64,000 nucleotides of DNA from an uncultured Clostridium sp. (GTDB lineage Bacteria; Bacillota; Clostridia; Lachnospirales; Lachnospiraceae): positions 14,579-78,578 of the forward strand of contig UQJF01000001.1 of assembly GCA_900541315.1 (NCBI GenBank). Reading direction: 5' to 3'. A program made the position numbers and the translations under genes. Shown in pieces: positions 40,323 through 49,378 of this stretch; the stretch's first letter is position 1; the number at the start of each line of letters is the position of its first letter. Below the pieces are notes generated by a model. That model did not search any database. It was not told where the DNA came from and was given only the letters and a program-made list of their open reading frames with translations.

Positions 40323-42223
40323 GAAAATACCTCCTCATAATGTTCAAAATAGGTTTCAAATGTGTCATAAAGCAAATTTTCCAAATCTCGGGTCACAGGG
40401 GGCATGGCGCGGATCGGATGATGGGCCATGATCAGAAAATATCCCTGAGGTGGTGTAAAGGAATGAATATCATCAGGAGTGTCAGCAAAAATCTTTGATG
40501 GAAGGATCGTGTTGCCAATTCCATTTTTTTCCAGAAAATGCAGGATGGATGGAATAGCCTCACAAATGGAGGATACACAGGCCGGACATATCTGTTGGAA
40601 TAAACGTTCCTGTTCGCAGTGCAGCGCATTTGTCTGAGGGACCATCATAGCTTTCGCAGATTCTAAAGAACAGGAAGCAATATCGTTTTTAGAACAATAT
40701 ACTAGTTCATCTTCATCCAGAATACGGCTGTCTAAAATGGGATGCTCTTCTTCACAGGAAAAATAGATGCCATAATCTACGGATGCATTTAAAAGAGCTT
40801 CCTGGATTTGTTCACGGTTACCGCAGGTGATATGAAGCTGGATATCTGGATGCTGTTCCTGAAAAGCAGAAACAATCTGAGTTTGTATAATATGTATCAG
40901 ACTGGGATCACATTGCAGGTAAATACTTCCCTCATGTCCTTGCTGATAAGCTTTAATATGTTCGGACATTTCAGCTTCAATCTGTAGGATGTTACGGGCG
41001 AAGTTGACAAATACCTTTCCAGCATTGGTGGGGAGCAGTGTATTATGTTCGCGGATAAATAATTTGGTACAAAGCATTTTTTCCATACCATGCAGATACC
41101 GGGAAAGAGCAGGCTGGGTAAGATAAAATTTTTCGGCAGCTTTTGTCAGACTTTTTTCATCAACAATGGCAATAACGTAACGCAGCAGTTGTGGATTCAG
41201 ATTTAATTCAGGAGGATTTTGTGTGGATGCCAAAGTACCAGGGATATCTGGTGCAGAAATACCTGAACCTTTATTTCCTAATGACAGGTCAGCAGCCAGA
41301 AGCAGATCGTTGACCTGTGAGGATGGAATGATCTCAAAGTGTTGATCTGGATCAGACTGCAGATCCTGGATCAGTAAAGATGCGAGATATTTTTCCGGTT
41401 CTGTCAGTTTATACCCCAGAGGAAAACGAATATGTGTGACTTGGTGAACAGGTGGATCTAAAGGAAGGAATACCAGCTCATTACAAGGTGTGACATATGT
41501 TTTGGATACAAGACCTGCTCCAGCTGCGTGATGGAGCATAGAATCAACAAGAATCACATTATCTGACTCAAAAGTGATCACAGGTTCAAAGCCTGCTTCC
41601 TTAAAAAGTTCTTCTGCAAGGATGCGAATGCTGTGTCGGGACCCCTGTAGTACAAATGGGGTATCTTTCAGATCAGCCAGACGGATCTTGCTGGAAGTGG
41701 CTAATGGATGAGCTGCAGGAAGTGCAACCAGAAGCTCTTCATAGGCAATGGGAATATCTGTTACTTTATCAGAGGCTTTTCCAGAACCAATTGCCAGATC
41801 TACCTGCCCATGCAAAACAGCGTTCGTTTGTTCATTAGAGTAAAGCTCTGTTAAAGATAATGAAATATTGGGATAACGGTTTATAAATGACTGGTAAATA
41901 CGGCTGTATATCATGGATCCGCGATTGGGGCCGGTTGCCAGGCGGATACAGGAATGATCCATATTTGTGATCATTCTCAGTGACTGGGAAAGTCTTGTTT
42001 GTTCATTTACGATTTTATGTGCATATTCGATTACACAGCGTCCTACAGAAGTAGGCACCAACTGTCTGTGATAACGAAGGAAGGTCTGGAAACCCAGTGA
42101 GGTTTCATATTCAGTAAGAAATTTGCTGAGTGCAGGCTGAGAAATCTGCAATGCCTGTGCTGCTGCTGAGAGATTTCCAAAATCAGATATAACAGTAAGA
42201 TAATAAAGCTGTCGTGTTGTCAT
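40319..42223 (-). CDS. Tandem-fused LysR-family regulator (two LysR units in one chain)
   Basis: A 634-residue protein made of two complete LysR proteins. Unit 1: helix-turn-helix at 1-62 (LSAAAQALQISQPALSKFL) and effector domain at about 92-295. A linker of about 45 residues follows. Unit 2: helix-turn-helix at 341-400 (SLTKAAEKFYLTQPALSRYL) and effector domain to the end. LysR regulators are normally near 300 residues and form dimers of dimers; here one chain carries two DNA-binding and two sensor domains. There is no frame break between units. It is divergent from the TctCBA importer and overlaps the dehydratase gene, so control of both is likely. Confidence 0.88.
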   Translation of the reverse strand: MTTRQLYYLTVISDFGNLSAAAQALQISQPALSKFLTEYETSLGFQTFLRYHRQLVPTSVGRCVIEYAHKIVNEQTRLSQSLRMITNMDHSCIRLATGPNRGSMIYSRIYQSFINRYPNISLSLTELYSNEQTNAVLHGQVDLAIGSGKASDKVTDIPIAYEELLVALPAAHPLATSSKIRLADLKDTPFVLQGSRHSIRILAEELFKEAGFEPVITFESDNVILVDSMLHHAAGAGLVSKTYVTPCNELVFLPLDPPVHQVTHIRFPLGYKLTEPEKYLASLLIQDLQSDPDQHFEIIPSSQVNDLLLAADLSLGNKGSGISAPDIPGTLASTQNPPELNLNPQLLRYVIAIVDEKSLTKAAEKFYLTQPALSRYLHGMEKMLCTKLFIREHNTLLPTNAGKVFVNFARNILQIEAEMSEHIKAYQQGHEGSIYLQCDPSLIHIIQTQIVSAFQEQHPDIQLHITCGNREQIQEALLNASVDYGIYFSCEEEHPILDSRILDEDELVYCSKNDIASCSLESAKAMMVPQTNALHCEQERLFQQICPACVSSICEAIPSILHFLEKNGIGNTILPSKIFADTPDDIHSFTPPQGYFLIMAHHPIRAMPPVTRDLENLLYDTFETYFEHYEEVFS

Positions 42224-42339
42224 GTGAGATTCACCCCTTTCTTGTTGTTTTTTTTAATTATAGACAAAATCTAATGAGTGTCAAGAAAAAATGAGTTTAC
42301 TATAACTAAAATGATATGAACACTATAATCAAAATGACT

Positions 42340-42368
42340 TTGCAAAATGCAAAATCGAAGTATATAAT
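42340..42368 (+). promoter_or_regulatory. Promoter of the tctCBA operon
   Basis: TTGCAA at 42340-42345, 17 nt, TATAAT at 42363-42368. Upstream, two ACTATAA words 25 nt apart (42299-42305 and 42324-42330) could be LysR sites. A leader hairpin AACAGAGC/GCTCTGTT lies at 42426-42449 without a T tract. Confidence 0.65.
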
Positions 42369-42480
42369 ACGAAATATAAAAGCAATTAGCGAAAAAATAT
42401 AGCAAAATTGCTAAAAAATGCAAATAACAGAGCGAAAGATTGCTCTGTTAAAAATGATATGAAAAAGGAGAGAAAAAACT

Positions 42481-43560
42481 ATGAGAAAGAATTTGTATCG
42501 TTTTTTAGCGGCAGGTGTGATCCTGGTAGCGGTAGCAGGAATGGCAGGCTGTTCTGAAAAAAAAGATGAAACAGTTTCTACTGCGGCAGCTTCTGAAGCG
42601 GAAACGCAGGAAAATGACAGTAAGGCGGCTGCTGATACAGAAATTGGTTTTCCAAAAGATGAAACGATCACACTGGTTGTTCCTGGAAAAGCAGGTGGCG
42701 GCTCTGATTTGGGAATCCGTTATTACAGTGAAGGATTGAATCGATTATATGGACTTAAAACAACCGTTACCAATTATGACAGTAATACGGTGGGGCATCA
42801 GACAGTAGCAAATGCAAAGCCTGATGGAACAACTCTTACAGTGGCAACGTCTGCTTTAAATATACAGTATATTACGGGTAATACTGATATTGATCCGAAC
42901 AAAGATTTCACATTGATCGCATGCCTTCAGGACAATGGATTTCTTACGTTAGCAGTTCCGGCTGATGCTCCTTATGATGATTTTACAGGTTTTGTAGAGT
43001 ATGCTAAGGAACATCCGGGAGAATTAAATGCAGGCATGCCTGCATCTGGCTCTAATACATTTTTATTTGGAATGTTAAGTAAAGAACTTGGTATTGAGTT
43101 GAATTCTGTTGAGTGTGCATCAGAAGCAGACCGTCTTACCAATCTTGCAGGCGGATTCATTGATGTAGGTGTTGTTGGCGTTGGAAATGCAGTAGAGTAT
43201 GAAAAAGCAGGAAAGTTAAAAGTAATTGGCACTGTTGCATCAGATGGAATTACGATTGGAGATTACCCGGAAGAATTACCGGATAATTATAAGACATTAC
43301 AGGAACAGGGATACGAGAATTGTACAATGTCTATATATCATTATCTTTTAGGACCTGCAGGTATGGATGAAAAGATGGTAGCTGAAATGAATGAGGCTAT
43401 GAAAGCGGTAGCAGAAGATCCAACTGTAAAAGACGGTATTGCGAGCATTGGCTGCATTCCAGGCTGGCATGATTTGGAAGAGTCTAAGGAGATTCATGAT
43501 AAAGAATATGCACAGTTTGTAGACATTGCAAAAAGCTTAGGTGTATGTGAAGTGGAATAA
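42481..43560 (+). CDS. Tripartite tricarboxylate transporter receptor, TctC type
   Basis: A 359-residue lipoprotein: signal to about residue 24 with MAGC lipobox, a short acidic linker, then the Bug/TctC fold beginning IGFPKDETITLVVPGKAGGGSDLG. The NYDSNTVGHQTVANAKPDGTTL region is a family hallmark. TctC proteins deliver carboxylates to the TctAB membrane pair with ion-gradient energy. The substrate could be a citrate-like acid or a sugar acid; the gene context favours a sugar acid. The start has AAAGGAGAG upstream. Confidence 0.9.
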   Translation: MRKNLYRFLAAGVILVAVAGMAGCSEKKDETVSTAAASEAETQENDSKAAADTEIGFPKDETITLVVPGKAGGGSDLGIRYYSEGLNRLYGLKTTVTNYDSNTVGHQTVANAKPDGTTLTVATSALNIQYITGNTDIDPNKDFTLIACLQDNGFLTLAVPADAPYDDFTGFVEYAKEHPGELNAGMPASGSNTFLFGMLSKELGIELNSVECASEADRLTNLAGGFIDVGVVGVGNAVEYEKAGKLKVIGTVASDGITIGDYPEELPDNYKTLQEQGYENCTMSIYHYLLGPAGMDEKMVAEMNEAMKAVAEDPTVKDGIASIGCIPGWHDLEESKEIHDKEYAQFVDIAKSLGVCEVE

Positions 43561-43621
43561 TGGAAAAGGATGTCCTAAGGGATCTCTCTCAGGACATTTT
43601 AGAAAGGAGAAGATTGGGAAT

Positions 43622-44089
43622 ATGAAAATGCACAGAGATACGATCACCGGTATTACAGGTCTGGTGGGAAGTGCTTTTTTTCTGTATTTTACCCGGTTTA
43701 TCAAACAACCGGCTAAATTATTGGAACCAGGACCAAGGATCGTGCCATATGTAGCACTGCTTCTTATTGCGGTCAGTTCTCTAGCTTTATTGATCAAAGG
43801 GGTCATAGAACGAAAAAGGGAGGAAAAGCCATATTTTCCCAAGGGAGGTATCTGTAAAATAACATTAAGCTTTATGAAACTGCTTCTTTATGCTGTTGCT
43901 ATGAATTATCTGGGATTTTTATTTACGACGCCCTTTGCTACTTTTGCATTTATTTATGATCTTAAGGGAGAAAGTAAGGTGCGGCTGGTTACGGCAATCA
44001 TTATTTCTGTGGTAGTTACAGCCAGTCTCTATGCAATGTTTGTTTATGGTTTTCAGATAAAACTGCCGTCTGGCATACTATTTGAGTAG
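43622..44089 (+). CDS. Tripartite tricarboxylate transporter small subunit, TctB type
   Basis: A 155-residue protein with four predicted helices, the size and shape of TctB. Opening MKMHRDTITGITGLVGSAFF and a LGFLFTTPFATFAF helix fit the family, which is conserved mainly by hydrophobic pattern. ATG 43622 is chosen since AGAAAGGAGAAG precedes it; a start at 43541 has no such site. It lies between tctC and tctA, the standard order. Confidence 0.85.
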   Translation: MKMHRDTITGITGLVGSAFFLYFTRFIKQPAKLLEPGPRIVPYVALLLIAVSSLALLIKGVIERKREEKPYFPKGGICKITLSFMKLLLYAVAMNYLGFLFTTPFATFAFIYDLKGESKVRLVTAIIISVVVTASLYAMFVYGFQIKLPSGILFE

Positions 44090-44106
44090 AAGAGAGGAGA
44101 AGAAAA

Positions 44107-45633
44107 ATGACGGATTATATGAATGCATTGCTGATCTGTCTGCAGCCAGTCAATTTCCTGTTGATCATAGCCATGGTTTCGTTAGGAATTGTATTTGGCG
44201 CAATTCCAGGACTTTCAGCTACCCTTGGTATTGCTTTATTGCTTCCTATTACATTTGGCCTTTCTACGGAAACTTCTTTTGTATTACTTCTTGCCATTTG
44301 GATCGGCGGAGTATCGGGAACTTTTATTTCGGCGGTTTTAATCGGTATTCCGGGGTCTTCTTCCGCTATTGCCACTTGTTTTGACGGCTTTCCTATGACA
44401 AAGAAAGGGCAAGCGGGAAAAGCATTAGGAATTGGTATGACGGCTTCCTTTATAGGAACGGTGGTTTCCGTTATCATTGCAACTGTATTATCTCCGGTTA
44501 TAGCAGAATTTGCGCTTCATCTGGGACCATGGGAATATTTTTCACTGTGTTTTTGTGCCATTACATTGATTGCTTCTTTATCAAAAGGAAATATTTTTAA
44601 AGGGATCATGGCTGCAGGTATTGGGCTGCTTATGGGATGTGTAGGCATGGATCCTATTAATGGATCACAGCGTTTTACATTTGGAAGTGTAAACCTTAGT
44701 TCTGGACTCAGTACAGTAGCGCAGATGTTGGGAATGTTTGCTATGTGTCAGATCATCCGTGATTCTGCATTGGGAGAAGGAAAGATGCCGGAAGCAGATG
44801 TAGTGAATATGAAGGGGATTGGTATTGGGTTGAAAGATATTTTTGACAATATCAAGACTATTTTATTTGCTTTTGCAACCGGTCTGTGGATTGGTTTTCT
44901 TCCAGGCATGGGTTCTGGTATTTCTAATATAGTGGCTTATGGATATGCAAAAAGTATCAGTAAAGATCCAGATAGTTTTGGAAAAGGAAATCCAGCAGGT
45001 GTATGGGCATCAGAAACTGCAAACAATGCATCTTTAGGTGGTGCGTTGATCCCAATGATGGCACTAGGAATTCCTGGAGATGGAATTACAGCGATGCTGA
45101 TCGCAGGTCTGACGATTCATGGATTACAGGCGGGACCGCTATTCATGACAGAACAGCCAGATTTGGCCATGCTGATATTTGCGTGTGTTTTGGTGTCGGC
45201 AATTGTTACTTATGTAATACAGATTTTAACAAAAAGGTGGTTTCCATACATTTTGAAAGTTCCGTATCACTATTTATACACAGTTATTCTTGTGATCTGT
45301 TATATAGGTGGTTATGGAATTTCCAATACTATGTTTAATATTTATGTTATGTTGGCATGGTGTGTGCTGGCTATCTTTATGAGTATTGCGGGACTGCCGA
45401 CTTCTCCGTTGGTACTGGCATTTATCCTTTCAAGTAAATTGGAACGTTATTTCCGCCAAGGTATCAGCTACGCCCATGGAAGTTATAAAGAATTTTTTAC
45501 GCGTCCGATATCCTGCGTTTTACTGATCATTTCTCTGGTTTGTTTAGTATGGCCACTGATATCAGATATATTAAAATCAAAGAAGAATCCAACAGAAACT
45601 ATGGAAAATATCATACAGGCAAATGATGATTGA
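44107..45633 (+). CDS. Tripartite tricarboxylate transporter large subunit, TctA type
   Basis: A 508-residue membrane protein with the TctA marks: IVFGAIPGLSATLGIALLLP, the FDGFPMTKKGQAGKALGIG loop, and the second-half GFLPGMGSGISN and MMALGIPGDGITAMLI. TctA is the transport channel of the TctCBA system. It ends the operon, 18 nt before a bidirectional hairpin. Start supported by AGAGGAGAAG. Confidence 0.93.
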   Translation: MTDYMNALLICLQPVNFLLIIAMVSLGIVFGAIPGLSATLGIALLLPITFGLSTETSFVLLLAIWIGGVSGTFISAVLIGIPGSSSAIATCFDGFPMTKKGQAGKALGIGMTASFIGTVVSVIIATVLSPVIAEFALHLGPWEYFSLCFCAITLIASLSKGNIFKGIMAAGIGLLMGCVGMDPINGSQRFTFGSVNLSSGLSTVAQMLGMFAMCQIIRDSALGEGKMPEADVVNMKGIGIGLKDIFDNIKTILFAFATGLWIGFLPGMGSGISNIVAYGYAKSISKDPDSFGKGNPAGVWASETANNASLGGALIPMMALGIPGDGITAMLIAGLTIHGLQAGPLFMTEQPDLAMLIFACVLVSAIVTYVIQILTKRWFPYILKVPYHYLYTVILVICYIGGYGISNTMFNIYVMLAWCVLAIFMSIAGLPTSPLVLAFILSSKLERYFRQGISYAHGSYKEFFTRPISCVLLIISLVCLVWPLISDILKSKKNPTETMENIIQANDD

Positions 45634-45651
45634 TCTAAGAACTAAAAAGCT

Positions 45652-45691
45652 GCCATTTTATGATCTGGTCTATCATGGATCATAAAATGGC
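45652..45691. terminator. Bidirectional terminator
   Basis: GCCATTTTATGATC and GATCATAAAATGGC form a perfect 14-bp stem between the convergent tctA and gntR genes. Confidence 0.8.
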
Positions 45692-45703
45692 TTTGATCTT
45701 GGA

Positions 45704-46360
45704 TCAACTTAAAAACGATGCCACCGCCGCTTCTTTAGAATGTATCAGATGCACCCGTATAGAAGCCACTGCACTTGGCAGGTCGTGGTTTTTGATGTAG
45801 TTGATCAGCTCTAAGTGTTCCATGGCGGCTACTTTGTGGCGTTCCCAGATGTTTTGCTCACCCAGAATGCGGATGCGGATATTCTGGTCGTAGATCTGGG
45901 ACAGGTTCATGTTCAGGTATTTGTTTTTACAGGCGTCGGCAATGGTGCGGTGTAAGGCATCGTCAATATTGCAGAAGATAACGGCGTCTTTCTGCTCTAA
46001 GATATCACTGCTTAAGATCTTATTTGTCTGTTCTTCTAATTCAAGAAGTTTATCCATATCAATATATTTGCTGTAGTTTTCAATAATATAGGGTTCCATG
46101 AGCAGTCTGGCTTCAAAGGTCATGGCGATCTCTTTCATGGTCAGCGGCAGGACCATGATCCCCTTTTTGGGAATGATCTGGACTAACTGCTCCTGGGCCA
46201 GCATATTTAAGGCTTCACGGATAGGCGTGCGGCTTGCGTCGATCTCTTCCATTAACATCATTTCGCTTAAAATGTCATTTGGCTTGTATTCGCAGTGGAT
46301 GATCTTTGATTTTATGGTCTCATAAGCGATCTGTTTTAAGTTTGTGTCTGTTTTCTTCAT
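45704..46360 (-). CDS. GntR-family regulator, FadR/FCD subgroup
   Basis: A 218-residue regulator. The winged helix-turn-helix contains SEMMLMEEIDASRTPIREAL, the standard GntR recognition helix; the C-terminal FCD domain (about 80-210) has the metal-binding D/H positions near DDALHRTIADAC and HLELINYIKN. FadR-type GntR proteins commonly bind a sugar acid or organic acid. It is divergent from the dctP-led operon, with a palindrome in the shared region, so it most likely represses that operon and itself. Confidence 0.88.
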   Translation of the reverse strand: MKKTDTNLKQIAYETIKSKIIHCEYKPNDILSEMMLMEEIDASRTPIREALNMLAQEQLVQIIPKKGIMVLPLTMKEIAMTFEARLLMEPYIIENYSKYIDMDKLLELEEQTNKILSSDILEQKDAVIFCNIDDALHRTIADACKNKYLNMNLSQIYDQNIRIRILGEQNIWERHKVAAMEHLELINYIKNHDLPSAVASIRVHLIHSKEAAVASFLS

Positions 46361-46412
46361 GTCAGTTGATCCCCTTTATATGAGTTTTTGGCTTGTTTTG
46401 TATATCACTTAC

Positions 46413-46436
46413 ATTCATCTTGCATACAAGATGAAT
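46413..46436. promoter_or_regulatory. Putative GntR operator
   Basis: ATTCATCTTG and CAAGATGAAT flank CATA, a 24-bp near-perfect palindrome whose core TTGCATACAA resembles the TTGTATACAA sites of FadR-type regulators. It lies 53 nt upstream of gntR and 139 nt upstream of the TRAP operon. The following bases up to 46472 are repeated at 39106-39160. Confidence 0.7.
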
Positions 46437-46574
46437 ACGTTTTCTTTTTAACAAGTTGCTGTTATCATCTAATTATAACAAAGAACCGACATGTTGGCAA
46501 AGAATTAATAGCTGTTTTGTATAAGATGTGTAATATGCATCAGAGAAACGATGCAGGAAGAAGGGAGTTTCATA

Positions 46575-47591
46575 ATGGGAATGAAATGGAAGAAAGCAGT
46601 TTCCGTTTTCGCGGCGGCCGCAATGACTGCAATGGCACTTTCAGGGTGCAGCGGCATGGGAAACGCAAAGGAAAGTGAAGTACAGCCGGTCCACCTTACA
46701 TTTGGACATGGTCAGGCAGAAGGTCATCCTTATCATATAGCTGCTCTGGAGTTTAAAAAACAGGTAGAAGAGAAAACAAACCACAGAGTTATTGTTGATA
46801 TCCAGCCAAATGGAAACTTAGGTGATGAGCGTGAGATGACAGAGGGCTTACAGCTTGGAACCATTGATATTACAGTGGCAGTTGCGGCAACCTTAAGCGG
46901 ATTTGATCCGGACATGGACGTATTTAACTTCCCCTATTTGTTTGATTCCAGAGAAGAAGCTTTTAAGGTTTTAGATGGGGCAACAGGACAGGAGATCTTT
47001 AAGGGACTGGAGAAACAGGGAATCGAAACTTATGGAACCTTTGATCTTGGTTTTAGAAGTATGACAAACTCCAGCAGACCTATCGTTCATCCGGCAGACG
47101 CAAAGGGGATCCGAATGAGAACACTGGAAAGTTCGGTTTGTGTTGATTCTTTAGGAGAATTGGGAATCGATGCAGTATCTATGAGTTTTGGCGAATTGTT
47201 TACTGCGCTTCAGACAAAAGCAGTGGATGGTCAGGAAAACCCATTGTTTACCATTTATAATTCCAGATTTTATGAGGTACAGAAATATTTGTCATTAACA
47301 GAGCATTTCTACCCTGTATGTCCGGTTATGGTCAGCGACCTGATGTGGAAGAAGTTAAATGACGAGGATGCGGCCATTGTAAAAGAAGAATTGTACGAAA
47401 TGGTGAAATATGAACGGAAAGTTGCCGGAGAACAGTTGGATGAGACTTTACAGAAGTTAAAAGATGCAGGAATGGAAGTAAATACTGTAGACAAGTCCGA
47501 GTTCAGAAAGGCTATTTCGCCGGTATATGAGAAATACAGTGCCCAGTATGGCGACCTGTTAAACAAGATCGAGAAAGCGAAGGGAGAATAA
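46575..47591 (+). CDS. TRAP transporter receptor, DctP type
   Basis: A 338-residue lipoprotein: signal with LSGC lipobox near residue 21, then the DctP fold starting LTFGHGQAEGHPYHIAALEF. The Arg that binds the ligand carboxylate lies in AKGIRMRTLESSVCVDSLGELG, a family hallmark. TRAP receptors of this class bind sugar acids such as galactonate or glucuronate. ATG 46575 has AAGAAGGGAG upstream. It heads the operon that carries the catabolic enzymes. Confidence 0.92.
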   Translation: MGMKWKKAVSVFAAAAMTAMALSGCSGMGNAKESEVQPVHLTFGHGQAEGHPYHIAALEFKKQVEEKTNHRVIVDIQPNGNLGDEREMTEGLQLGTIDITVAVAATLSGFDPDMDVFNFPYLFDSREEAFKVLDGATGQEIFKGLEKQGIETYGTFDLGFRSMTNSSRPIVHPADAKGIRMRTLESSVCVDSLGELGIDAVSMSFGELFTALQTKAVDGQENPLFTIYNSRFYEVQKYLSLTEHFYPVCPVMVSDLMWKKLNDEDAAIVKEELYEMVKYERKVAGEQLDETLQKLKDAGMEVNTVDKSEFRKAISPVYEKYSAQYGDLLNKIEKAKGE

Positions 47592-47593
47592 AA

Positions 47594-48073
47594 ATGAAAC
47601 TGGTATATCAACTGGATAAAATCGTAAATAAGATCCTTCAGCTGATCGTGGTCATTATGTTAAGCGTTATGTCTGTAGTGGTTTTTGCGCAGGTTATTTT
47701 CAGGATCATACATATGTCTATTCCGTGGAGTGAAGAACTTTCCAAGTACCTGCTGATCTGGAGCACGTTCCTTGGTTCTGCCATGTGTATCAGGAAAGGT
47801 TCCATGGTGGGACTGGAGTTTTTAAAGAACAGTTTCAGTGGGAAGAACCAGAAAATCTTACAGACTATTTTAAATGTAGTTGTCTGTGTGATGCTTACAT
47901 TTCTCATCAGTGTAGGTTTCTGGGCTGCACACCGTGTCTGGGGTCAGACCACAGCCGTTTTAAAACAGCCTATGGGTCTTATGTATGCAGCAATCCCTGT
48001 TGGTTCCGTATTTATGCTGATCAACCAGATTCTTACGACTATTTATCTGTGGAAAGGAGATGAAAACGCATGA
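47594..48073 (+). CDS. TRAP transporter small permease, DctQ type
   Basis: A 159-residue protein of four helices. The IPWSEELSKYLLIWSTFLGSAMCIRKG stretch is the DctQ signature (shown here as a motif in two parts: IPWSEELSKYLLIW and GSAMCIRKG). It begins 2 nt after dctP and overlaps dctM by 4 nt. Confidence 0.92.
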   Translation: MKLVYQLDKIVNKILQLIVVIMLSVMSVVVFAQVIFRIIHMSIPWSEELSKYLLIWSTFLGSAMCIRKGSMVGLEFLKNSFSGKNQKILQTILNVVVCVMLTFLISVGFWAAHRVWGQTTAVLKQPMGLMYAAIPVGSVFMLINQILTTIYLWKGDENA

Positions 48074-49347
48074 CCGCCGTATTATTTATCAGTTTGATCC
48101 TGCTCATCGTTGCAGGTGTGCCCATTGCCTTTGTTTTATGTGGTTCCTCTATTATAGCGATCCTTTCAACCAATGATATCCACAACGCCATTGTGATCCA
48201 GCGTATGTTTTCAGGAAGCGGAAGTTTCACGCTGTTAGCAATTCCATTCTTCGTGTTAGCCGGTAATTTAATGAGCTCCGGTGGTATTTCAAAGCGCCTG
48301 GTCAACTTATGCAACAGCCTGTTCGGCCACATTTCCGGCGGCCTTGCTATGGTAGCCATTATCACATGTGCCTTTTTCGCAGCAATCTCCGGTTCCAGTG
48401 CAGCAACTGCAGCGGCAGTAGGAACCATCATTATCCCGGAAATGCTGAAGCACAAATATGATAAGGATTTTGCAGGTGCCACCGTTGCATCTTCTGCAGA
48501 ACTGGGTGTTATCATTCCACCAAGCATCGGTCTGATTCAGTACGGTGTTGCTACCGGAACGTCCATCAGCAACCTGTTTATGGCTGGTTTCCTTCCAGGA
48601 ATTTTTATCTGCCTTGTTTTATGTGTAGTTGCCCACTTTATGTGCAAGAAACAGGGATTTGAGCCAAGCGAAAGAGCTACTACAGAAGAAAAGATCCAGG
48701 CATTTAAGGACGCCATTCTGGCGCTGCTGATGCCGGTGATCATCCTTGGTGGTATCTACAGTGGTTTATTTACTCCTACAGAGGCAGCTGTCATCGCAGT
48801 ATTCTATGGACTGATCGTTGGACTGTTTGTATACAAAGAAATCAAATTTTCCGACATTCCAAAGATCCTTACAGAGTCTGCTATTACCATGTCAACGGTC
48901 ATGCTGATCATGTCTGCATCCACCATTTTCGGCTGGATCTTAACAAAGCTTCAGATTCCACAGGCAGTTGCGCAGGGATTTTTAGGAATTTCCGCAAGCA
49001 AATATGTATTCCTGCTGTTAGTCAACCTGCTCCTTCTCTTCATCGGTATGTTCTGCGAGGCAGGTGCTGCAATGGTTATCTTGGCACCGCTGTTAGCTCC
49101 TGTAGCAAAGACTCTGGGCATCGACCTGGTACATTTCGGTATCATTATGATGTCCAACCTGGCGATCGGCATGATGACACCGCCGGTTGGTGTGAACCTG
49201 TATGTTGTATGTGACACTGCAAAAGTAAAGATCGAAGGAATGTTCAAGTATCTGATCCGTTACTTCCTGGCACTGGTTGCAGGCGTTCTGTTTATTACCT
49301 ATGTACCTCAGCTTTCACTGCTGTTTGTAAACTTATTTGGAAAATAA
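48070..49347 (+). CDS. TRAP transporter large permease, DctM type
   Basis: A 425-residue membrane protein with 12 or so helices. GIPIAF-like VAGVPIAFVLCG near the start, AISGSSAATAAAVGT, and the second-half MMTPPVGVNLYVV are DctM marks. It forms the Na+-driven channel with DctQ. The 31-nt gap to the dehydratase gene supports one operon for uptake and breakdown. Confidence 0.94.
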   Translation: MTAVLFISLILLIVAGVPIAFVLCGSSIIAILSTNDIHNAIVIQRMFSGSGSFTLLAIPFFVLAGNLMSSGGISKRLVNLCNSLFGHISGGLAMVAIITCAFFAAISGSSAATAAAVGTIIIPEMLKHKYDKDFAGATVASSAELGVIIPPSIGLIQYGVATGTSISNLFMAGFLPGIFICLVLCVVAHFMCKKQGFEPSERATTEEKIQAFKDAILALLMPVIILGGIYSGLFTPTEAAVIAVFYGLIVGLFVYKEIKFSDIPKILTESAITMSTVMLIMSASTIFGWILTKLQIPQAVAQGFLGISASKYVFLLLVNLLLLFIGMFCEAGAAMVILAPLLAPVAKTLGIDLVHFGIIMMSNLAIGMMTPPVGVNLYVVCDTAKVKIEGMFKYLIRYFLALVAGVLFITYVPQLSLLFVNLFGK

Positions 49348-49378
49348 TGGAAATTAAGATCATGGAAAGAGGAGTTTT

